Assembly: GCF_019970045.1 (NCBI RefSeq)
Contig: NZ_JAHXYI010000004.1
Location: 124,001-188,000, forward strand
Reading direction: 5' to 3'
DNA length: 64,000 bases
From: Chryseobacterium sp. GVT01B
GTDB lineage: Bacteria > Bacteroidota > Bacteroidia > Flavobacteriales > Weeksellaceae
A model generated the notes under the pieces. The model did not search any database, was not told where the DNA came from, and saw only the letters and a program-made list of their open reading frames with translations. The translations under genes were made by a program, and so were the position numbers. Shown piece after piece: positions 19,401 to 25,747 of the stretch; within the stretch, counting starts at the first letter, position 1; every line of letters begins with the position of its first letter.

Positions 19401-21503
19401 TCCGTTTACTTTTACAGTAGGATTTTTTTCATCATATACTCCGGAAGCGGTCAACTGTAAACTGGCATTAGGATCTTTTGAATCTAAAATAACATGATAA
19501 GCTCCTTTGTTGATCTTTCCGGTAAGATTCATGTTTTGATAACGGTATCCTTTATAGACCGCTGAGGCAACATGTCCTTTTAAATAAGCATTGGCATTTT
19601 TAAAATCAAAACTTTCGCCTTTTGCTGCAATCTGTGCCGTGACAGGGCCAATATCCTTATTCTGAATAATTTTTCCTATCTGTATACCCTGAAGATTTGC
19701 TTTTATATCATATAACTCATGATTTTTCTTCCGCATATCTACTTGTGCGATGATGGCTGCATTTCCGAGTGTAGAGTAGAGGTTAAGATCTGTATTTACT
19801 ACTTTAGTTGTTCCTTTTGCATTTCCTTTGATACTGAAATGGGAAGGAAGAGAAATATTGGAAGGAATCGTATTTTTCGGGACAAGATTGAATATCGTTT
19901 TGGCACTGGAAGAAAATTCTCCGATTCTCAGATCGTAATATAACTGATCAGGATTCATCGCATTTTTAATTTTTCCGGATGCCATCACTCTCAGCTGATC
20001 CAGCCCGGAAACTTTAAGATCCTGAATTAAAAGATCATTCACGCTTCCTTTTACATTCGCATTTACATTGAGAATAGCATTCGGATATTTATTAAATGGA
20101 ACTGTATTTCTTAACGTTGGAACCAGATTCAAAATGTCAGAGAATCCTATTTTTGAATCTTTGATATTGGCCGAAATCTTTACAGCACCTAAGTTTGAGC
20201 TTAGTTGATCGATAGAGTTATAGTTTAAAATAACCTCATCACGCAATATTGTTTTTGGAGTTTGAAGGTAAAGATCTTTGAGATAAGCCTCCTTTTCTGC
20301 ATACACGAAATCCGTATTGAATTTCTGAATATCCAATCCTCTTCCTTCTTTGATTTCTGCAGAATTCACTGTTCCTGCAAAGGTGTTGTTCTCCATTTTA
20401 AAGCTTTTCACCTCTACATTCATTTTTGAAAAATTCAGGTGGTTGAAGTCCATTCCCTGTTTAGTTGGGGAAATAGCGGTATTGTTATAATTTACCTTTA
20501 CATCATTTAAAACAAGCTTTCCTAAAAGAAGTTTCATTGCTTTATCCTGATCGGAAACTTTGGAAACTTCAGGTTCTTTGGTCTTTTTCGGATTGGCATT
20601 CTGAGCAGGAAGATAAAGATTGGCATTAATGTCTGCTCCGGAAAGAAATACATTCGCTAGGTTGAAGGCATTGTTTTCCAGATCCAGTTTATTGACCTTT
20701 GTGCTCAGTTCTGTGAAGATTACTTTTGCAAATGTTTTAGTATTTTCATCACCGTAGTCAATATCGAAATGAGTAAGCTTAATACCTCTCAATCCAATAT
20801 TCATTGGTTTCTTTTCATTAAGAGAGTCTACTTTTTTCTCAACCTTTTGGGCAACTTCTTCTACAAGTCCCTGTTTTAGCTTTAATTTTAATCCGTCAAG
20901 ATTGATATCATTAACGGCGTAATTGTTTTTATTAAGATCAAAAGTTTTTACTCTGGTATCGAAAGACTTAAAATATAGTTTAATATCATTCCTCGATTGT
21001 TGGTCATTGAAGGTTACCCCAATATCTTTTAAATTGATTTTATCAAGAGAAATAATGAATGGCTTTGAAGAACTTTCTTCTTTGTCGCTGGTTGCGAAAG
21101 CATCAATGATATAATTGAAATTGAATTTGCCATCCGGTTTCCGTACAACATTGGCACGGGCACCTTCCATGCTGACTGAAGTAATGTCTGCTGTAGAATT
21201 GAGGAGCTTGAGCATATGTAAACCAACATCCAGTTTCTTCACTGCCAGAAGGGTGTCTACATCCTGTCCTTTGAGATAAAGATTTTCCATGACAAGACTG
21301 TTGGGAAATCCGATGTAAACTTTTTCAAGGCTTACCTTAGTTTTGATTTTTTTCTCAAGGTAAACAATAAGCTTGTCTTTAATGAAATTTTGAACGGCAG
21401 GAAGCCTTAAGCTTAATATCAACAGGGTAAGAAAAACCAATATTGAAATAAAGGTTATTGCAATACGCCTTAAAATTTTGGTGGTGTTGATTTTCAGTTT
21501 CAA
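16497..21503 (-). CDS. tamB: Translocation/assembly module protein TamB (AsmA-like)
   Basis: A 1668-aa protein anchored by one N-terminal helix (IAITFISILVFLTLLIL, about residues 12-30) and spanning the periplasm as a long beta-rich groove. An AsmA-like start (IKTKVSLEKVYIGFPNSL) precedes the body, and the C-terminal DUF490/TamB domain contains PPIDLVEQQISGESA, LLLLNRFIGENPF and GVGFIITLDYDKFREIF. Known family role: envelope biogenesis with TamA/TamL, now linked to lipid transport. No ATG is available. The open frame begins with TTG at 21578, but a TATCTTTG promoter box at 21522-21529 lies inside that extension, so I chose the TTG at 21503. This start is a judgement. Confidence 0.9.
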   Translation of the reverse strand: MKLKINTTKILRRIAITFISILVFLTLLILSLRLPAVQNFIKDKLIVYLEKKIKTKVSLEKVYIGFPNSLVMENLYLKGQDVDTLLAVKKLDVGLHMLKLLNSTADITSVSMEGARANVVRKPDGKFNFNYIIDAFATSDKEESSSKPFIISLDKINLKDIGVTFNDQQSRNDIKLYFKSFDTRVKTFDLNKNNYAVNDINLDGLKLKLKQGLVEEVAQKVEKKVDSLNEKKPMNIGLRGIKLTHFDIDYGDENTKTFAKVIFTELSTKVNKLDLENNAFNLANVFLSGADINANLYLPAQNANPKKTKEPEVSKVSDQDKAMKLLLGKLVLNDVKVNYNNTAISPTKQGMDFNHLNFSKMNVEVKSFKMENNTFAGTVNSAEIKEGRGLDIQKFNTDFVYAEKEAYLKDLYLQTPKTILRDEVILNYNSIDQLSSNLGAVKISANIKDSKIGFSDILNLVPTLRNTVPFNKYPNAILNVNANVKGSVNDLLIQDLKVSGLDQLRVMASGKIKNAMNPDQLYYDLRIGEFSSSAKTIFNLVPKNTIPSNISLPSHFSIKGNAKGTTKVVNTDLNLYSTLGNAAIIAQVDMRKKNHELYDIKANLQGIQIGKIIQNKDIGPVTAQIAAKGESFDFKNANAYLKGHVASAVYKGYRYQNMNLTGKINKGAYHVILDSKDPNASLQLTASGVYDEKNPTVKVNGEVIKLDVNKLGFYEKPMIIAGKIDGDFTSLDPNNLNGYLNLKDFAFSDTKEVYPVQEVNLKASSTQDSTQIIFNSQVADVELKGKYKLTQIFGALTQTVNQYYQFQKPDKSQKIDPGQHFNFTAKIKNDDLIRKFVPDLKDFETINLAGNYDADSQKIEIDGQIPRLLYGENSIEKGALKVTNENQALQYSLNVAALKSSSFSLNKINIDGDVADNTIRYNVTTKDEKDATQFLIAGSAKSLNDITEVSLNPNGLKLNYTDWNVAENNKIQISNKGILADNFILSNGNSEIAVQSETNSPSSPLNISLKDFKIETITELIKKDTVLARGTINGTAQLRDVTKNMTFTSDLNISDLIVYGSPVGNLAVKVNNASPKVLNADIALSGNNNDVKILGDYNTSSSTFDLNMAINQLQMKSIQGFSMNAITNTEGYLSGNLKITGTTDKPNILGKVKFNDAGLEIAKTGSDFRHLSDEINFTSQGIEFDKFKIKDKDGNALVVDGQVLTQTYRDFAFNLNVNAKDFKVVNSEKSNDAIMYGVLAIDAGLHIRGNLDLPKVDGRLSVADNTDFTFVLPQSSPTLQERDGIVEFVDQDQVVLNKTIKADSLNAQSRIKGMDVSVNIEVSKEAKLSLIIDKANGDFVQLQGEAELTGGIDPSGKTTLVGIYEVEKGSYDLSVSFLKRKFDIQKGSTITWTGEPTTAQMDITAVYKTEAPPIDLVEQQISGESASTLNQFKQRVPFNALLKMKGELLKPQLTFDITTDEKNNSVSTNVKDVVDQKLAQIRTQESELNKQVFALLLLNRFIGENPFESGAGMSAETMARQSVSKILSQQLNNLAAGLIKGVDLNFGLDSSEDYSSGEKNTRTDLNVDISKKLLNDRLKVTVGSNFGLEGQARQNENMTNIAGNVSVDYSLSKDGRYMLRAYRKDEYQVALQGQIIETGVGFIITLDYDKFREIFQKSKEKKPKKKSK

Positions 21504-21521
21504 ATGCGAGGTGGTTTCTAA

Positions 21522-21529
21522 CAAAGATA
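21522..21529 (-). promoter_or_regulatory. Putative -7 box of the tamB-tamL operon
   Basis: On the minus strand TATCTTTG matches TAnnTTTG exactly, 19 bases before the chosen TTG start of tamB. No TTG box is seen at the expected distance upstream. Confidence 0.45.
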
Positions 21530-21678
21530 ATAATACTATTTTATTTAGTCTTTGTTGTGGTATCCTTTGCAAATGCAAAAATCCTGCCTTGACTGTCTTA
21601 TTATGGAATTTTTAGTTTGTAGTTGTCAAGTGAATAGTTGAGTAAGACGAACCAAGGCATGGATATTTATTTTTAAAA

Positions 21679-21762
21679 AGCCCCCTTTATATCATTTTTA
21701 ATGTTGAAAAGGTTAGTTAGCAAAAATGAAATTCAAATGTTAGTGTAGTAGAAAAGGGGGCT
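21679..21762 (-). terminator. Long-loop hairpin after ccoP (terminator or small RNA)
   Basis: AAGCCCCCTTT at 21678-21688 pairs with AAAGGGGGCTT at 21753-21762, a GC-rich 10-bp stem with a loop of about 63 bases. Read on the minus strand the right arm is followed by TTTTTAAAAATAA, so it can terminate the ccoNO-ccoP transcript. The loop is unusually long for a simple terminator, which leaves room for a small 3'-derived RNA. Confidence 0.6.
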
Positions 21763-21793
21763 TGGCATGGTTTATATGATAGATAATAATTTT

Positions 21794-22681
21794 TTAGTTG
21801 TTTCCGTTTTCCCATTTTACTTCTTCTCCTTGCGGAGCGGCACCACCTTGGGCTGTTGTGATAGGAGCGGTTTCCTGGTTGATATGGTAAATGTAAGCGG
21901 CTATCTTTTCAGCATCTCTTCCTGTGATGGTTCCTTCCTTGATGAAGGGTCTCATGGTAGGATTGTTTGGAGAACCGTTTTCAAGCATCCAGAATACATT
22001 TTTAAATAAACTTTTTTCTTTCATGTTGATCCAGTGTGTATCGGTAAGGTTCGGACCAATTCCTCCTTTTCCTCCGTCTCCATGGCAGGTAACACAATTT
22101 GTTTTGAAAAGTTCCTGGCCTTCTGCGATATTATCAGCACTGTATTTTGCAGATTCCAGATTGATCTGAGGAGCTGTTTTTTCATACTCTTCAATAGATG
22201 CCAACATGGTTTTTGCTTCTTTGGTATATTCTGCTTCCGGATGGGCGTAATCTGTGAAAGAAAAGGCTACCAGATAAACTACGCAGAAGATACATCCGAA
22301 CCAGAATAAACCGATCCACCATTTCGGAAGTGAGTTGTCAAGCTCTGTAATTCCGTCAAAACCATGGTCGATAAGAATATCTTTTTCTTCCGTAACGGAT
22401 TGTTTTTTGAAGGCCGAATTCCATAATTTCTGATAATAAGGAACATTTTTTTCTGCCAGATATTGTTTTTTCTCTTCCTCTGATAATCGGTTGAAATTTT
22501 CATTTTCCACCAGATCTCCAATTGAATTCATGATCAGCAGGAGGAGAATGGCGATTAATATCAACGCCCAGAAAAAAGGAGAAGAAAAATATCCTGAATC
22601 ACTGGCGAACATTTCAAAGGCCATGATCGTTAAACCTATCGTTGCTGCGATATATATTGAAATTGGGGTTCTCGTTTTCAT
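21794..22681 (-). CDS. ccoP: cbb3-type cytochrome c oxidase subunit III (CcoP)
   Basis: Membrane-bound cytochrome c subunit that passes electrons to the catalytic CcoN of the high-affinity cbb3 oxidase. Two N-terminal hydrophobic segments (about residues 7-52) are followed by a cytoplasmic part. The CcoP N-terminal-domain motif FDGITELDNSLPKWWIGLFWF lies next to a further membrane helix. The periplasmic cytochrome domain carries one heme c motif, NCVTCHG, and the distal loop TMRPFIKEG. Length is 295 aa. Classical proteobacterial CcoP carries two CXXCH motifs; only one is present here. The gene lies 19 bases after ccoNO on the minus strand. Confidence 0.92.
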   Translation of the reverse strand: MKTRTPISIYIAATIGLTIMAFEMFASDSGYFSSPFFWALILIAILLLLIMNSIGDLVENENFNRLSEEEKKQYLAEKNVPYYQKLWNSAFKKQSVTEEKDILIDHGFDGITELDNSLPKWWIGLFWFGCIFCVVYLVAFSFTDYAHPEAEYTKEAKTMLASIEEYEKTAPQINLESAKYSADNIAEGQELFKTNCVTCHGDGGKGGIGPNLTDTHWINMKEKSLFKNVFWMLENGSPNNPTMRPFIKEGTITGRDAEKIAAYIYHINQETAPITTAQGGAAPQGEEVKWENGNN

Positions 22682-22700
22682 TGCAATTCAATTTTAAATG

Positions 22701-24980
22701 TTACTCTACGCTGGCAGTTTGTACCTGTGTTGTTTTAATGTCGGTACCTAATCTTTGCAGGTACGCGATCATGGCTACAATTTCTCTCTGTTCAAGAGGT
22801 ACATACGCAGATCCTTTTGCTGTTTTTTCTTTTACCATCTGATCTTTTACATCCGTTGCTTCAGAATATATTCTCTGTACAATCGCTTTTGACTGGTTGT
22901 CTGCCCATTGGTTGGCAGAATCTATCTGAGCTTTTGTGTAAGGAACATCGAAAGCATTTTTCATCAGTTTCATTTTATCCACCATCTGATTGCGGTCCAG
23001 TTTATTGGTAATCAGCCATGGGAAACGTGGCATGATGGAACCGGCAGATGTAATTCTTGGATTGTACATATGTTTGAAGTGCCATGAATCCGGATTTCTT
23101 CCTCCTTCTCTGTGAAGATCCGGTCCTGTTCTTTTAGATCCCCATAAGAAGGGTCTGTCATAAATAAATTCTCCGGCTTTGGAATACTGTCCGTTTTTTC
23201 CTTCAAATCTTACCACTTCATCACGGAAAGGTCTGATCATCTGAGAGTGGCATGAATTACAGCCTTCACGGATATAAAGATCTCTTCCTTCCAGTTCCAG
23301 TGGAGTATATGGCTTTACTGCTGTGATCGTGGGAACACTTTGCTTCAGTGAAAGTGTCGGAATAATTTCCACCAATCCACCAATAGCGATTGTGATAAAA
23401 GCTAATATAGAAAGGAGAGTAGGTGTTCTTTCCAACCACAGGTGTACCCCTTCGCCTTCTTTTCTTGAAGTACCGATGTTGGCTAATGCAGGAGCTTCTG
23501 CAGGAACTTCTTTCTGGAATGAACCGGCTTTAACCGTTTTGATAACGTTAATAACCATTAAAATTGCTCCTGACAGATAAAGAATACCTCCTAAGAATCT
23601 CATTTTAAAGTAAGGAATGATCGCAGTTACTGTATCCAGCCAGTTTTTCCACAATAAAGTTCCGTCCGGGTTGAATTGTTTCCACATCAATCCCTGTGTG
23701 AATCCTGAAATATACATAGGAACGGCATAGAAGATAATTCCTAATGTTCCCAGCCAGAAGTGCCAGTTGGCCAGTTTTTTAGACCAAAGAGATGTTCTCC
23801 ACATGATCGGAACCAGATAATATACCACTCCGAATGCCATGAAACCATTCCATCCAAGAGCTCCTAAGTGTACGTGACCAATAACCCAGTCGGTATAGTG
23901 ACCAATTTTATTTAATGATTTTGTTGCCAATAAAGGTCCTTCGAAAGTAGCCATACCATAACAGGTAATAGCAACTACAAAGAATTTCAGAATCGGATTT
24001 TCTCTTACTTTATCCCATGCCCCTCTTAAGGTTAGAAGACCATTCAGCATTCCTCCCCATGACGGTGCAATAAGCATAATAGAGAATCCTGTTCCTACCG
24101 CCTGAGCCCAGGCAGGTAAAGCTGTATATTGCAGGTGGTGAGGCCCGGCCCAAAGGTATACAAAGATCAGCGACCAGAAGTGAATGATGGATAACTTGTA
24201 TGAGAATACCGGTCGTTGTGCTGCTTTTGGCATAAAGTAATACATCAGGCCTAATACAGGGGTCGTTAAAACAAATGCTACTGCATTATGCCCATACCAC
24301 CATTGTACTAATGCATCTTTTACACCTGCATATACAGAATAAGATTTCCAGCTTGTGAAAGATAACGGAACTTCCAGATTATTGAAGATGTGAAGCATTG
24401 CCACAGCAATCCAGGTTGCAAGATAGAACCAGATGGCTACATATAAATGTCTCACTCTTCTCCTGGCAATAGTTCCGAACATATTGATTCCGAAAACGAT
24501 CCATGAGAATGCAATTAAAATGTCAATCGGCCATTCATGTTCAGCGTATTCTTTAGATGTGTTGATTCCCATAAGAAATGTGATCACTACGCTGATAATC
24601 ATAATCTGCCATGACCAGAAATGGATCCATGAAAGCGTATCACTATACATTCTTGTTTTAAGAAGTCTCTGCATACTGTAGTAAGCACCACAGAAAAAGG
24701 AATTACAGACGAAAGCAAAAATTACAGCACTGGTATGAAGCATTCTGATTCTTCCGAAGCCCATTGCTCCCTGAGTATTGATCAGTCCCTGAATATTGCC
24801 CGAAGCTAAGCTTTTAATAGTTGTATCATCCGTACCGAATAAAAATTCAGGTAATTCAGGATAAAAAAGCATCAATGCAGCTGTAAGCCCCAGCAGAAAT
24901 CCTACAAGTCCAAATGCGATGGTAGCATAGAGGAATGCTCTGACAATATTATTGTCATAATTAAATTTTTGCGTCTCCAT
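22701..24980 (-). CDS. ccoN: Fused cbb3 cytochrome c oxidase subunits I and II (CcoNO)
   Basis: Catalytic heme-copper oxidase reducing oxygen to water, with the mono-heme CcoO cytochrome fused to the C-terminus (759 aa). In the CcoN part, His in LHTSAVIF (about 82), YGHNAV (231), AGPHHLQY (281-282) and GHVHLGALGW (369, 371) match metal and heme ligands. The CcoO part begins after the last helix near residue 520 and has REGCNSCHSQMIRPF (CXXCH at 574-578). The N/O fusion is usual in Bacteroidota. The ATG at 24980 is preferred to TTG at 24989. No ccoQ, ccoG, ccoS or ccoI is next to it. Confidence 0.95.
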   Translation of the reverse strand: METQKFNYDNNIVRAFLYATIAFGLVGFLLGLTAALMLFYPELPEFLFGTDDTTIKSLASGNIQGLINTQGAMGFGRIRMLHTSAVIFAFVCNSFFCGAYYSMQRLLKTRMYSDTLSWIHFWSWQIMIISVVITFLMGINTSKEYAEHEWPIDILIAFSWIVFGINMFGTIARRRVRHLYVAIWFYLATWIAVAMLHIFNNLEVPLSFTSWKSYSVYAGVKDALVQWWYGHNAVAFVLTTPVLGLMYYFMPKAAQRPVFSYKLSIIHFWSLIFVYLWAGPHHLQYTALPAWAQAVGTGFSIMLIAPSWGGMLNGLLTLRGAWDKVRENPILKFFVVAITCYGMATFEGPLLATKSLNKIGHYTDWVIGHVHLGALGWNGFMAFGVVYYLVPIMWRTSLWSKKLANWHFWLGTLGIIFYAVPMYISGFTQGLMWKQFNPDGTLLWKNWLDTVTAIIPYFKMRFLGGILYLSGAILMVINVIKTVKAGSFQKEVPAEAPALANIGTSRKEGEGVHLWLERTPTLLSILAFITIAIGGLVEIIPTLSLKQSVPTITAVKPYTPLELEGRDLYIREGCNSCHSQMIRPFRDEVVRFEGKNGQYSKAGEFIYDRPFLWGSKRTGPDLHREGGRNPDSWHFKHMYNPRITSAGSIMPRFPWLITNKLDRNQMVDKMKLMKNAFDVPYTKAQIDSANQWADNQSKAIVQRIYSEATDVKDQMVKEKTAKGSAYVPLEQREIVAMIAYLQRLGTDIKTTQVQTASVE

Positions 24981-25087
24981 AAATTCCAATAGTGTTTACC
25001 GAAGTGATATTTTCTCTGAAAAAAGGCTTATTTTTGACTCTTTTCTATGTTGAAAATAAATATCATGTAACGTGTATAATGTTTTGC

Positions 25088-25108
25088 CAAAGGTATTTAT
25101 TAACTTTG
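25088..25108. promoter_or_regulatory. Divergent -7 boxes between ccoNO and the XRE gene
   Basis: On the minus strand TACCTTTG (25088-25095) could start the ccoNO transcript about 100 bases before its ATG. On the plus strand TAACTTTG (25101-25108) could start the XRE gene. Both fit TAnnTTTG, lie only 5 bases apart and face away from each other, so the two promoters would compete. Neither has a clear TTG box at 19-21 bases. Confidence 0.4.
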
Positions 25109-25164
25109 TTAGAGGCTATTAGATAATCTTCTAAAATATACCGAAAACTACTAAAACAAAAACG

Positions 25165-25458
25165 ATGAAAGTATGTGGACAAAATATCAGGAAAATCCGT
25201 AGGAGTAAAGACCTTACACAGGAATACATGGCTTTTGAAATGGGAATCTCCCAAAAAGCTTATTCCGATATTGAAAACTCCAAGGTGAAAATTAATTTGG
25301 AGATACTGACTAAAATATCAACTATTTTAGACATCAAGCCATCCGATATCTGCAGCATTTCGCATAAATGTGGAATAGATACATATGAAGATAAATACCA
25401 GGATCTTTTGGAGTATATGAAAAAGAATAATATTTCAATTCCGAAAGAGTTTTTGTAG
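25165..25458 (+). CDS. XRE-family helix-turn-helix regulator
   Basis: A 97-aa cytoplasmic DNA-binding protein. Residues 4-62 form a typical HTH_3 domain: IRKIRRSKDLTQEYMAFEMG with the recognition-helix region ISQKAYSDIENSKVKI, then LEILTKISTILDI. The short C-terminal part (DLLEYMKKNNISIPKEFL) could be a dimerisation helix. The gene is divergent from ccoNO, with which it shares an intergenic promoter region, and is followed by its own terminator. Regulation of itself or of the oxidase genes is possible but not shown. Confidence 0.88.
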   Translation: MKVCGQNIRKIRRSKDLTQEYMAFEMGISQKAYSDIENSKVKINLEILTKISTILDIKPSDICSISHKCGIDTYEDKYQDLLEYMKKNNISIPKEFL

Positions 25459-25503
25459 ACAGTACCCTTTTATATTACATTTAATTTTTAACAATCATAA
25501 AAT

Positions 25504-25542
25504 AATGATCTCCTTCAGCTATCGAAGAAGATCATATTTTTT
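25504..25542 (+). terminator. Terminator of the XRE gene
   Basis: ATGATCTCCTTC pairs with GAAGAAGATCAT (one mismatch) around a 7-base loop and is followed by ATTTTTT. Confidence 0.8.
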
Positions 25543-25714
25543 GCTCAAAAAAGAGCTGTGTTTCTAGTGTGCCTGATAATCATGGCATTGATGAGGGAAC
25601 AAATATTTGGATTTTCAAATTTATTATAATCAATAAATTATTAATAAATAATTATGTAGAAAAAAATTCACATAATTGTGGATAAATCTTTACATTAAAT
25701 TTAATTTTCTATAA

Positions 25715-25722
25715 TATATTTG
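25715..25722 (+). promoter_or_regulatory. Putative -7 box of the sensor kinase operon
   Basis: TATATTTG matches TAnnTTTG, 25 bases before the ATG at 25748. The upstream 100 bases are extremely AT-rich. Confidence 0.45.
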
Positions 25723-25747
25723 TCATAAATCTAACGCTGGCCACTGA

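Noticed and set aside
25670..25682. TGTGGATAA, a perfect DnaA-box match, as a replication origin
   Set aside because: Only a single box, with no dnaA or dnaN nearby; one match in 64 kb of AT-rich DNA is weak evidence.
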